Part shown: positions 55,838 through 64,000 of the stretch, one piece after another
Numbering within the stretch: the first letter of the stretch is position 1
Layout of the letters: each line of letters begins with the position of its first letter
NCBI GenBank assembly: GCA_964622715.1
Contig: CAZURR010000002.1
Coordinates: 29,896-93,895, forward strand
Source: Hyphomicrobium_A sp964622715
Lineage (GTDB): Bacteria; Pseudomonadota; Alphaproteobacteria; Rhizobiales; Hyphomicrobiaceae
Length of the DNA stretch: 64,000 nucleotides
Direction of reading: 5' to 3'
Translations under genes and position numbers: made by a program
The notes under the pieces: generated by a model
Database searches by the model: none
Told to the model about the DNA's origin: nothing
Seen by the model: only the letters and a program-made list of their open reading frames with translations

Positions 55838-56266
55838 ATGTCGCGCCCGCATACCAGTTCTGTTGCCCCGTTCTTGTCGCGCCTCGCCGCGTTCGTCATT
55901 GCTGCCATCGTTGCGGCAATACCGCTCACAAGTGGAAGAGCCCTGCAACACGTTGAGACTGCCGCACGTCCCGCGCCGCGTCTGGAAGTCGTTGTCATTG
56001 AGTCAGAATACTGCGTCTATTGCGACCTGTTCCGGCGCGACGTTGTTGCCTTCTACCAAGACTCACCTCGCGCACGCGACGTGCCCCTCCGTTTCCTCGA
56101 TCTGGAGGAGGTGGCGGCGAGGAAACTGGTGCTCGCTGAACCAATCTCCGTGGTGCCCACAGTGCTGGTGCTGCGTGACAACGAGCAAATGGGCCGAATT
56201 CCCGGTTATGTGGGCTGGGAGAATTCTCGCCACTCGATCAATTACTTGCTCGCGCGCGCGCGCTGA
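55838..56266 (+). CDS. Periplasmic thioredoxin-fold protein (SoxS/SoxW-like)
   Basis: This 142-residue exported protein has a membrane or signal segment (LAAFVIAAIVAAIPL, about 16-30) and the redox motif CVYC (Cys59, Cys62) in VVIESEYCVYCDLFRRDV, with PTVLVLRD as the cis-proline strand. The SoxS-type thioredoxins of sulfur-oxidation loci are closest in layout, but no sox genes are near. It probably reduces or exchanges disulfides in the periplasm. Confidence 0.78.
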   Translation: MSRPHTSSVAPFLSRLAAFVIAAIVAAIPLTSGRALQHVETAARPAPRLEVVVIESEYCVYCDLFRRDVVAFYQDSPRARDVPLRFLDLEEVAARKLVLAEPISVVPTVLVLRDNEQMGRIPGYVGWENSRHSINYLLARAR

Positions 56267-56362
56267 GAGCACGCGCGGCCGGCCGGCCACATTCGCGCCC
56301 GTTGTCAATAGTACGCCAATCGGGTTTGATGGCTTGCTACATCCTCATTGGGGACATGATCC

Positions 56363-57448
56363 ATGGACCGTCGCGCCTTCTTGAAGACAACGGGTTCGGC
56401 AGCCGCGGCTGCGACGACAGCGACAGCTGCAACGGCTGAAGCCATAAAGCAGACGAAACCTACGACCGCTCCTGCCGTTGCGAAAGGCATCAAGGAGCTG
56501 CGCTTTGCCATGCCATGGCCCGACAGCGTCGCAGGCTTTGCTGACCAGGCGCGCCGGCTGGCGCAGCGCATCGAAGCGATGAGCGAGGGCCGCTACCGTA
56601 TTGTCTTCACGCATGGCGATGGAAGCGGACTGAGCGCGGTGCAACGGGGCGAGGCCGACCTCTATCACGGCACCGAGCACGACCATCTCCACGCGCATCG
56701 CGCCCTATCTTTCTTCGCTGGGCTTCCCGGCGATCGCGGCGTGGCGCCTGAACATCTCTTGTCGTGGATACTTGTCGGCGGCGGCCAAACGCTTTGGGAC
56801 GACCTTGCCGGCGACTTTGGTGTCAAGGCGATGCTCGCAGGCCATACCGGCGGCCATGCGCACTTCCTTGCGACGCGGCGCGTTGCGGCTATGAGCGAGC
56901 TGGCGGGCGAGAAGGTTTCGGTTATGGGGCTGGCGCGCGACGTGGTGCACGGCTTCGGACTCGATCCGGTCACCATCGCAGCGGCTGATGTCGCAGGCGC
57001 CTTGACACGCGGCGAAATACTGGCGGCCGAATGGGGCGGAGCGATTGCCAGCCACTCTCTAGGTCTCACAACGGCAGCCCCTTATGCTGTCGGCACGAGC
57101 GTCAACCGGCACGGTACGGCGTTGTCGCTCGGCATATGCCGCTCGCTCTGGGACGGCCTGAGCGCAGCCGATCAGGCGATCTTTGCCACTGCCGCAGCAG
57201 CCGAGTTGCAGCTTGCGCTTGCCGAGGAGGAGACGCACCGCAGGTTGCTCTATCCCGACGCCTCCGCTCACAAGACATGGCCGTTGGCGCCGGAGTTAGA
57301 ACGTGCAATCGGACGGGTATCAGATGCGGTCGTGGCCCACGTGGCCGGCTCAGACGCGCAATCGCAACGCATCAATACCAGCTACGTGACATTTCGGCGG
57401 ATGGCGCTCGGCGACGATGCTGGGGGTGCTGGCCCCGCAATGGTCTGA
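56363..57448 (+). CDS. Orphan TRAP-type substrate-binding protein, Tat-exported
   Basis: The N-terminus DRRAFLKTTGSAAAAA is a twin-arginine (Tat) signal. The body has features of DctP-type binding proteins: LRFAMPWPDSVAGFADQARRLAQRIEAMSEGRYRIVF and ELAGEKVSVMGLARDVVHGFG. At 361 aa the length is normal. The membrane subunits DctQ and DctM are not in the window, so it either uses distant partners or has another role. The ligand is unknown. Confidence 0.78.
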   Translation: MDRRAFLKTTGSAAAAATTATAATAEAIKQTKPTTAPAVAKGIKELRFAMPWPDSVAGFADQARRLAQRIEAMSEGRYRIVFTHGDGSGLSAVQRGEADLYHGTEHDHLHAHRALSFFAGLPGDRGVAPEHLLSWILVGGGQTLWDDLAGDFGVKAMLAGHTGGHAHFLATRRVAAMSELAGEKVSVMGLARDVVHGFGLDPVTIAAADVAGALTRGEILAAEWGGAIASHSLGLTTAAPYAVGTSVNRHGTALSLGICRSLWDGLSAADQAIFATAAAAELQLALAEEETHRRLLYPDASAHKTWPLAPELERAIGRVSDAVVAHVAGSDAQSQRINTSYVTFRRMALGDDAGGAGPAMV

Positions 57449-57556
57449 TCAACTCCGAATTGGCATTAAACAGTTGGTTTGCAGTCCGCGGCCTGGCGTG
57501 AGACTCTGCAGGCCACAGGCAATGGCTCACTGCGAGCCGCAAACCAAGATCCGCCA

Positions 57557-60500
57557 ATGGGCAAGCGCGAAGCGAGCCTTAGCGATAAGTTTGATCTCTC
57601 AGTGCCGCACCAGCTGCTTTCCGGCACGCAGGCGATCGTGCGCCTCGTGCTCATGCAGAAGGCGCGCGATACGCAAGCCGGGCTCGACACCGCCGGCTAC
57701 GTCACTGGATATCGCGGCTCGCCTATCGCGACGATAGAGAACGCATTTGCGCGCGCCAAAGCGCTGACCACTGCAAGCAACATCGTCTTTCACCCTGCCG
57801 TTAACGAGGACCTTGCCGCAACCGCCATCTGGGGTGCGCAACAGGCCGAGCTCAGAGGCGAGGGCAAATACGACGGCGTATTTGCCATTTGGTACGGCAA
57901 GGGGCCGGGCGTCGATCGCTCGGGCGATGCGTTTCGCCATGCCAATCACGCCGGCACGTCAAAGCACGGCGGCGTGCTCGCCCTGCTCGGCGATGACCAC
58001 ACCTGCGAAAGCTCAACCTCTGCGCACCAGTCTGAGTTTGCGCTCGTCGACGCCATGATCCCGATCCTCAATCCTGCTGGCGTCCAAGAGGTACTGGACT
58101 ACGGGCTCTTCGGCATTGCGCTGTCACGCTATGCAGGCGTGTGGGTCGGCCTGAAGTGCGTCAAGGACAACTTCGAAAGTACATCGACGGTGGATGCAGG
58201 TATTGAGCGCGTCCAGATCCACATTCCCAGCAACGACGAATTCCCCATGCTGCCCGGCGGGGTCAACATTCGGCTTGGCGATGCGCCACTGGAAAAGGAA
58301 GCACGACTCCACGACGCCAAGCGGGGAGCAGCGCTCGCCTTTATGCGTGCCAATGGTCTTGATCGCATCGTCATGAGCGGTGGCGCAAAACCGAAGATTG
58401 GCATTGTCACCACAGGCAAGAGCTACCTCGACACTCGCCAAGCACTCGATGAACTCGGCATCGATGAAGTGCGCGCCAATGAACTGGGCTTGCGGCTCTA
58501 TAAGGTAGCGATGACGTGGCCGTTGGAGCTCAACGGCATCGAAAAATTTGCAAAAGGGCTCGATCTCATTCTCGTCATCGAAGAAAAGCGCGCGCTCATT
58601 GAGACGCAAGTCAAAGAGCAACTTTTCGATTGGCCGCAACACCCACAGGTCCTAGGCAAGAAGGACGAGACGGGGAACTGGCTGTTCCCGGCCAAGGGGG
58701 CGCTGGAGTCGCTTAACGTGGCCATTGCGATTGGCGAGCGCATTCTGCGCATAACGCCCGACGAACAGCTAGCGACGCGGCTGCACGAACTCAAAGCACT
58801 TAAACTCGATTTACCTGCGCAAACCAGCGCGATTGCGCGCACCGCTTACTTTTGCGCGGGCTGCCCGCACAATTCCTCAACTGTGATCCCTGACGGCGCT
58901 CGCGCCTACGCCGGCATCGGCTGCCACTACTTGGCGCAGTGGATGGATCGTTCCACCGAGGGCTTCACGCAAATGGGTGCGGAGGGCGCCAACTGGATCG
59001 GCGAGGCGCCATTTTCCAACCGACGCCATGTGTTCCAGAACATCGGCGATGGCACCTATGCGCATTCGGGCAGCCTTGCTATTCGCGCTGCTATCGCTGC
59101 CGCTGCAAACGTCACTTACAAAATCCTTTACAACGACGCCGTCGCCATGACCGGCGGGCAAAAGCCGGAGGGCAACTTCACGGTTGCGCAGATGGCGGCC
59201 CAGATGCTGGCCGAAGGTGCGGCCAAGGTTGTGGTCGTAACCGACGAGCCACACAAATACGGACTACGCGGGCTGCCACGCGGCGTCACTGCGTATCACC
59301 GTCGCGAATTGATGCGCGTGCAGGAAAAGCTATCGGAAATCGACGCCGTGACGGTTCTGATCTACGACCAGACCTGCGCAGCCGAAAAGCGCCGGAGGCG
59401 CAAGCGCGGCACGCTTTCCGATCCTGCTGAGCGCGTCTTTATCAACCCGCTTGTGTGCGAGGGCTGCGGGGACTGCGGGATCAAGTCGAATTGCGTTGCG
59501 ATTCTGCCGCTTGAGACAGAATTCGGGCGCAAGCGCGAAATAGACCAGTCAGCCTGCAACAAAGACTATTCCTGCCTCGATGGCTTCTGCCCAAGCTTCG
59601 TGACACTTACCGGCGCACAGCCTAAGCGTTCCGGCACACTCGCATCCAACATCGATACACAGCAATCACTGCCCGAGCCCGCACTTCCCTCCCTCGACCA
59701 ACCCTTTGCGATTCTGGTGACGGGCGTCGGCGGTACTGGTGTCGTTACCATCAGCGCTGTACTTGGCCAAGCCGCGCACCTCGCCGGGCTGGGATTTGGC
59801 GGTATCGACATGACGGGGATCGCCCAAAAGGGCGGCGCGGTCGCCTGCCATATTCGCATCGCCGCAAATGTCGATGCGATTCACGCCATTCGCATCGACA
59901 CTGCTGGTGCCGATCTCGTACTCGGCGGCGATCTCCTCGTTGCGGCCTCGCCTGGTGTCATCGAGTCCATCCGGCCGGGGCACACCGCACTCATCTATTC
60001 AAGTCACGAGACACCGACCGGAGCGTTTACGCGTGACATCGATTTTTCGATCCCTGGCGCCGAGCTGAGCAATGCGTTCGCAGAGCGCTCCGGCGGCGCG
60101 CCTCTGGTGGCAATTGACGCGCAGCGATTGTCCCTCGCAGTGTTCGGCGACACACTTTTTGCCAACATGATCCTGTTGGGATTTGCCTATCAGAAAGGCC
60201 TTGTGCCGATCCCCGCTGACGCCATCGAGCAAGCGATAGCGCTAAATGGCGCTGCGGTGGATCAGAGCCTTCGTGCCTTCCGCGTGGGCCGTCTTGCCGC
60301 ACATGACAGTGATCTTTCCCAACGCCTTTTGAGTGCATCCGCTGCCGGGGCTCCTATATCGCAAACGCTGGAAGACATAGTTGCGCATCGCGTGCGCGAA
60401 CTTACCGCCTACCAGGATACCTTGCTCGCGGAACGTTACCGTCAGCGTGTGGCCGGTGTTGCGTTACTTGAGAAAGAAAAGGCGCCGGGATGCGCAGGCC

Positions 60501-61030
60501 TCGCGGAGGCAGTGGCAAAGACTTACTTCAAGCTGCTGGCTATCAAGGATGAGTACGAGGTGGCGCGCCTTTACAGCGACGGGCGCTTCGCACGCATGCT
60601 AGACGAAACATTCGAGGGCAGGCGCGCACTCAAATACCATCTGGCCCCGCCTATCCTGGCACGAAAGGATCCGGTCACCGGAGAGCCGCAAAAGATCGCG
60701 CTCGGGTCTTGGATGGGCCCCGTGTTGCGCCTGCTGGCGCGTGGCAAGCGTGCTCGCGGAACCTGGGCCGACATCTTCGGGCACACGGCGGACCGCCGGT
60801 TTGAGCGGCGCATGATCAGCGAATACGAGGCTCTACTGACAGAAATTGCCCAACACCTGTCGGCTGAAACGCACGCAACGGCCTGCGCGCTTGCCGCCCT
60901 GCCCCTCCAAGTCCGGGGTTATGGCCACGTTAAGCGCGCCAACTATGAAGCGGCCAAAGAGCGAGAAACCGGCCTTTTAGCTGAACTGCACGCCCCATCG
61001 CCAGCCAAGCGTCTTGCCGCAGCGGAATAG
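57557..61030 (+). CDS. Indolepyruvate ferredoxin oxidoreductase, fused alpha/beta type
   Basis: This 1157-residue enzyme oxidatively decarboxylates aryl 2-oxoacids from aromatic amino acids to acyl-CoA. The N-terminal part has TAGYVTGYRGSPIATIENAF; a TPP-binding region follows, with the cysteines CAGCPHNSST and CEGCGDCGIKSNCVAI for iron-sulfur clusters. The gamma-type part includes ILVTGVGGTGVVTISAVLGQAA and GIDMTGIAQKGGAVACHIRI. The single-chain form occurs in aerobic Proteobacteria. ATG 57557 precedes the conserved domain; an earlier ATG at 57479 adds unconserved residues. The preceding TRAP gene is 108 bases away. Confidence 0.9.
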   Translation: MGKREASLSDKFDLSVPHQLLSGTQAIVRLVLMQKARDTQAGLDTAGYVTGYRGSPIATIENAFARAKALTTASNIVFHPAVNEDLAATAIWGAQQAELRGEGKYDGVFAIWYGKGPGVDRSGDAFRHANHAGTSKHGGVLALLGDDHTCESSTSAHQSEFALVDAMIPILNPAGVQEVLDYGLFGIALSRYAGVWVGLKCVKDNFESTSTVDAGIERVQIHIPSNDEFPMLPGGVNIRLGDAPLEKEARLHDAKRGAALAFMRANGLDRIVMSGGAKPKIGIVTTGKSYLDTRQALDELGIDEVRANELGLRLYKVAMTWPLELNGIEKFAKGLDLILVIEEKRALIETQVKEQLFDWPQHPQVLGKKDETGNWLFPAKGALESLNVAIAIGERILRITPDEQLATRLHELKALKLDLPAQTSAIARTAYFCAGCPHNSSTVIPDGARAYAGIGCHYLAQWMDRSTEGFTQMGAEGANWIGEAPFSNRRHVFQNIGDGTYAHSGSLAIRAAIAAAANVTYKILYNDAVAMTGGQKPEGNFTVAQMAAQMLAEGAAKVVVVTDEPHKYGLRGLPRGVTAYHRRELMRVQEKLSEIDAVTVLIYDQTCAAEKRRRRKRGTLSDPAERVFINPLVCEGCGDCGIKSNCVAILPLETEFGRKREIDQSACNKDYSCLDGFCPSFVTLTGAQPKRSGTLASNIDTQQSLPEPALPSLDQPFAILVTGVGGTGVVTISAVLGQAAHLAGLGFGGIDMTGIAQKGGAVACHIRIAANVDAIHAIRIDTAGADLVLGGDLLVAASPGVIESIRPGHTALIYSSHETPTGAFTRDIDFSIPGAELSNAFAERSGGAPLVAIDAQRLSLAVFGDTLFANMILLGFAYQKGLVPIPADAIEQAIALNGAAVDQSLRAFRVGRLAAHDSDLSQRLLSASAAGAPISQTLEDIVAHRVRELTAYQDTLLAERYRQRVAGVALLEKEKAPGCAGLAEAVAKTYFKLLAIKDEYEVARLYSDGRFARMLDETFEGRRALKYHLAPPILARKDPVTGEPQKIALGSWMGPVLRLLARGKRARGTWADIFGHTADRRFERRMISEYEALLTEIAQHLSAETHATACALAALPLQVRGYGHVKRANYEAAKERETGLLAELHAPSPAKRLAAAE

Positions 61031-61170
61031 AGCGACAAGGGTTTATCTTTTGCTTCTCCTGGCCCTAGCAAGTTCTTGGGTCGTAAGACACGCCGCGATG
61101 CCGTCTTCGCGACGCTCACTTTCCATTTACACAAGGGCTGGTGTCTGGCTACGCTGCCTGAGGTGGTGCC

Positions 61171-61733
61171 ATGAACTCGGCGGCCGATCATGCGGGGGCA
61201 ACCATCTCTCCACCTCGGCAGCCTGACGTTGACACACGAAACCAGGGGGCGAGATCGCAAATGGCGGCAGGCTCGAACTCGTGTGGGGGCAGCTTCCTTG
61301 CCCGGCGAAGCGATCTCATCAAGTCGCGCGCGGAGAATAGGAGCGCGCCTCCCGACGTTATGGTCATCGAGGATGAGAGCATCGACGCAGAGCGTCTCAT
61401 GGCAACGTTGCGGGTCTTGTTAGGTTACGATCATGAAATCCGTTGGACGTCGACACTTGGCGACGCGGTGAATCGCGTCGTCGAGAGGATACCTGACATT
61501 GTGTTTCTCGATGATGCGCTCAAGCCGTCCTCTGATGCCGCACAGATCATCCCGCTACTGCGTGGCGCTGGCTTTTCGGGACCCATCTTATTATCAGTGA
61601 AAAAATGACGCACGCACGCCGCGCCCACCTTCTTGCCAGCGGCGCCTGCGACGCGATCGACAAGGACGATGTCGATAGTGTCCGCGTGGGAGAAGCTCTG
61701 GCGCAGACGCAGACGCCCTCAGAACGCGGTTAA
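61171..61733 (+). pseudogene. Receiver-domain response regulator with a frameshift
   Basis: Frame 1 encodes 145 aa with a Ser/Gly-rich N-terminus and a receiver domain: VMVIEDESIDAERLMATL (acidic pair 67-68), IVFLDDALKP (phosphoacceptor Asp114 or 115) and GPILLSVKK, then TGA. The C-terminal continuation is in another frame from ATG 61605: MTHARRAHLLASGACDAID and DVDSVRVGEALAQ, a typical receiver end. One missing base near 61595, after TCAG, would restore SGEKMTHARR. This is either a sequencing or assembly error or a decayed gene. No DNA-binding output domain is visible. Confidence 0.75.
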
Positions 61734-61935
61734 TCCGTCATCTGACGGTCTTTGTCCAAAAGCATCAAAGGCAGTCGAATGCTCACTATGCCTCTTGCGC
61801 GCACCGGTGCTCACGAGTAATCCGCGTGGTGCTCTGTCGCACGAGAGTGCAAATCACGTTTGTGACCCATTCCCGTGATCCACACAGGCCACACAGTCCC
61901 CAATGCTTTGAAGCCGATGCTCTGAAGGAACACTC

Positions 61936-62187
61936 ATGAGAGTTTTTAGCGTCGTTCTCGTTTTTGCTACGCTGTGTGCAGGTCCCAGTTACGCGGCTGA
62001 AGACCTACAACTTCCGCCCGAGGTCACGCCGAATCTTCGCGCCGCCTGTGAGAACGATGTTCGCCGGCTTTGTATTGGCCAGCACCTTACGATCGCCAAG
62101 GTCAAGCGATGCGTGGCGAAGAAATTCTTCAAACTAGGACGGCGCTGCCAGATCGAGCTGACGTCGGTTGGCACTACTGGATTGTGA
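61936..62187 (+). CDS. Small secreted cysteine-containing protein
   Basis: This 83-residue product has a signal peptide (VFSVVLVFATLCAGPSYA). The mature part has four cysteines spaced ACENDVRRLC, then RCVAKKFFKLGRRC, resembling short cysteine-rich repeat proteins of Hyphomicrobiales, where two disulfides are expected. GAAGGA lies nine bases before the ATG. It is convergent with sgaA. Function unknown. Confidence 0.7.
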   Translation: MRVFSVVLVFATLCAGPSYAAEDLQLPPEVTPNLRAACENDVRRLCIGQHLTIAKVKRCVAKKFFKLGRRCQIELTSVGTTGL

Positions 62188-62211
62188 TGCACACCTGCTA
62201 GGGCCGTGTAA

Positions 62212-63414
62212 TCACGCCGCCTTCGCCGCCACTGGCCGGGCCGTCTCAGCGAAGAATGCCATGGCGGCGTCGACACCGCCCCGCTTATGGGGGACGCCGG
62301 CCAACCCAAGCCCCATCTCGACACCGGCAAGCGCACCGAGAATCGTGAGATCGTTGGTGTCGCCAAGGTGACCGATACGGAACGCCTTGCCGGCTAGCTT
62401 GTTGAGCCCAGTGCCGAGCGACATATTGAAGGTATTGAGCACGACCTTCCGAAACGCGTCGGCATTGTGACCGTCAGGCATTTTGATCGCCGTCACCGCC
62501 GTTGAATGATACTTCGGGTCGCGGCACCATAGTTCCAATTCCCAAGCTTGAACGGCCCGGCGTACGGCTTCGGCCATACGTGCATGCCGGTGGAATACGT
62601 TGTCGAGCCCTTCTTCGAGCAGCATATCAATCGCCTCGGCGAGGCCGAAGAGAAGCGCCGTGGCCGGTGTGTAGGGAAATACGCCGTCCTTGTTGAGCGC
62701 GAGCATGTCGTCCCATGACCAATAGGAGCGCGGCAGTTTGGCTGTTTTCGTTGCGGCAAGCGCCTTGTCGCTGACCGCTGTGAAAGAGAGGCCAGGCGGC
62801 AACATTAAGCCCTTCTGCGATCCACAAATCGCTACGTCCACACCCCACTCGTCGTGACGGAAATCCATAACCGCTAATGAAGAGATGGTGTCGACCATGA
62901 GAAGTGCTGGATGGCCCGCTGCATCCATCGCCTTGCGGATTTCGTCGACCCACGAGCGCGTGCCTGTCGAGGTTTCATTTTGAACGATGCAGACGGCCTT
63001 GATCGCGTGGGACGTGTCTTTCCTGAGGTGGGCCTCAACCGCATCGGCGTCGGCGCCAGTGCGCCAATCGGTGGGGATGACCTCAGGCTTGAGCCCGAGG
63101 TTCTCGACCATGTTGCGCCAGAGCAGGGCAAATTGCCCCGTCTCGACAATCAGCACGCGGTCGCCGGGCGACATCGTGTTGACGAGACCGGCCTCCCAAG
63201 CCCCTGTGCCCGAGGAGGGAAACAAGATGACTGGATTCTTCGTCTTGAACAGTGCCTTCACGTTTGTCAGGACGCGCTTGCCAAGCTCCTGGAATTCGGG
63301 TCCACGGTGATCGATGATTTGCCGCGACATGGCGTTGAGGATCCGCTCCGGGATCGGCGTCGGGCCAGGGATCTGCAAATAATGGCGGCCGGTATGGTAG
63401 CTCTTGCTAGTCAT
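62212..63414 (-). CDS. sgaA: Serine-glyoxylate aminotransferase
   Basis: This PLP enzyme converts serine plus glyoxylate to hydroxypyruvate plus glycine, a serine-cycle step in methylotrophs. The 400-residue protein (ATG 63414 with GAGGAAAG upstream) has HYLQIPGPTPIPERIL, the PLP motif VAICGSQKGLMLPPGLSF with the lysine, and AFRIGHLGDTNDLTILG at the C-terminus. An alanine-glyoxylate or other class V aminotransferase is the alternative. Other serine-cycle genes are not in the window. Confidence 0.9.
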   Translation of the reverse strand: MTSKSYHTGRHYLQIPGPTPIPERILNAMSRQIIDHRGPEFQELGKRVLTNVKALFKTKNPVILFPSSGTGAWEAGLVNTMSPGDRVLIVETGQFALLWRNMVENLGLKPEVIPTDWRTGADADAVEAHLRKDTSHAIKAVCIVQNETSTGTRSWVDEIRKAMDAAGHPALLMVDTISSLAVMDFRHDEWGVDVAICGSQKGLMLPPGLSFTAVSDKALAATKTAKLPRSYWSWDDMLALNKDGVFPYTPATALLFGLAEAIDMLLEEGLDNVFHRHARMAEAVRRAVQAWELELWCRDPKYHSTAVTAIKMPDGHNADAFRKVVLNTFNMSLGTGLNKLAGKAFRIGHLGDTNDLTILGALAGVEMGLGLAGVPHKRGGVDAAMAFFAETARPVAAKAA

Positions 63415-63705
63415 CAGTCTTTCCTCAAGCGATCCTCGATACGCATTTCGCAAGCTTGCCCGCCGGGCGCCTCAACCTGGTCGCTACCGCGCGTCGAGGC
63501 AGCGCCGCAAGGGCCTTCCTTCCTATGTCGGCAGGGTCTGCAGCTATAGGTAGGAAAGCGAAGTCCCGTCAAGCCTACCCGAATTACTAGGGCCGATCGT
63601 AAGGCCGAGGGCTGAAAAATTGAGCTAGGTTAACTGTGGTCTGACATGCGGGCACGGCGAATGGGTTCGAGCACCCGTTTCACGAGCACTAAAGGAGACA
63701 TCTTA

Positions 63706-64000
63706 ATGAGCAGCGATGACGAGAATGCTGTCAGAGACGCCGTCGCCGGGTTCTATGAGGCCTTAAATGCAATGTTCAAGGGTAACCCGGACCCGCTCAA
63801 GGCTGTCTATTCGCATGCCGGCGATGTGACCTATTTGCCGGCAGAAGGCGGAATACGGGTCGGATGGGACGCCGTTTTCGCAGACTGGAAGCTGCAAGCT
63901 GACAAAAGCCTGGGCGGTACGGTAGAAATCTCCGACGTTCACATCGTCGTCGGCCAAGATCTCGCGATCGCCCATAACGTTACGCATGGACACGTCAAGG
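63706..64000 (+). CDS. NTF2-like/SnoaL protein, 3' end outside window
   Basis: ATG 63706 with AAAGGAGA upstream starts a frame that runs to the window end. The 98 visible residues (VRDAVAGFYEALNAMFKGNPDPLKAVYSHAGDVTYL, then IRVGWDAVFADWKLQADK) fit the NTF2-like fold seen in SnoaL and DUF4440 proteins. Function is unknown, and the family cannot be fixed from a partial protein. Confidence 0.75.
   Translation, partial: MSSDDENAVRDAVAGFYEALNAMFKGNPDPLKAVYSHAGDVTYLPAEGGIRVGWDAVFADWKLQADKSLGGTVEISDVHIVVGQDLAIAHNVTHGHVK

Noticed and set aside
1..64000. CRISPR arrays, insertion sequences, prophage or rRNA genes
   Set aside because: No spaced short repeats, transposase motifs, phage genes or rRNA sequence were seen; only one tRNA gene was found.

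Overview
The window is typical alphaproteobacterial chromosome, GC-rich and densely coded on both strands, with no plasmid, phage or insertion-sequence genes. Several lineage markers agree: DUF2093 next to lpxK, an Hsp20/DUF1150 pair, an FzlA-type GST-fold division protein, rpoN followed by ptsN, an NDUFA9-like epimerase, and an imuA-imuB-dnaE2 cassette preceded by a GTTC-N7-GTTC LexA box. A serine-glyoxylate aminotransferase close to the serine-cycle enzyme hints at a Hyphomicrobium-like member of the Hyphomicrobiales. That placement is inference, because no rRNA gene is present.

Layout. 0-9 kb: end of lpxK, DUF2093, xseA, purD, a patatin-like phospholipase, tadA, rluB-rsmD, a PspC protein and mutL. 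9-14 kb: a pair of secreted M16 peptidase-like proteins, hsp20-DUF1150 and an NDUFA9-like epimerase. 14-22 kb: tRNA-Leu(CAG), a short RNase D, an envelope/regulatory block (an LptC-LptA-LptA fusion, lptB, rpoN, ptsN) and uppP. 22-30 kb: fzlA-queG-SDR, a secreted coiled-coil protein interrupted by an assembly gap, a YiiX-like permuted papain-fold protein, a hibernation factor fused to a cold-shock domain, a LOG-like protein and an alpha/beta hydrolase. 30-39 kb: GT4 glycosyltransferase, speE, lytic transglycosylase, galE, galU, kdsD-like isomerase, hemH and a CHAD protein. 39-46 kb: thiE-thiG-thiS, a cyclic-nucleotide-binding ion channel with an abnormal filter, thiO, ggt and a cupin protein. 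46-53 kb: the SOS mutasome cassette and an L,D-transpeptidase. 54-61 kb: znuA divergent from a DUF1007 gene, a periplasmic thioredoxin, an orphan TRAP binding protein and a fused indolepyruvate oxidoreductase. 61-64 kb: a frameshifted receiver gene, a small cysteine-rich secreted protein, sgaA and the start of an NTF2-like gene.

Many genes serve the cell envelope: LpxK, Lpt proteins, UppP, transglycosylase, L,D-transpeptidase, GalE/GalU and KdsD. Others serve DNA repair and mutagenesis (XseA, MutL, ImuA/ImuB/DnaE2), translation (TadA, RluB, RsmD, QueG, HPF) and thiamine synthesis.

Assembly quality. There are four 100-N gaps. Two of them (39943-40042 and 42472-42571) are flanked by exact 55-nt copies of the same sequence. 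Deleting the Ns and one copy restores full-length thiE and the ion channel in frame, so these two gaps are almost certainly unmerged contig ends. The other two (12039-12138 and 25124-25223) look like true missing sequence.

I found no clear new multi-gene system. The most unusual items are the single-chain LptC-LptA-LptA protein, the ion channel whose filter reads KIGGGE, the HPF/cold-shock fusion together with an empty rpoN-ptsN interval, and the secreted coiled-coil/cysteine protein beside a YiiX-like protein.
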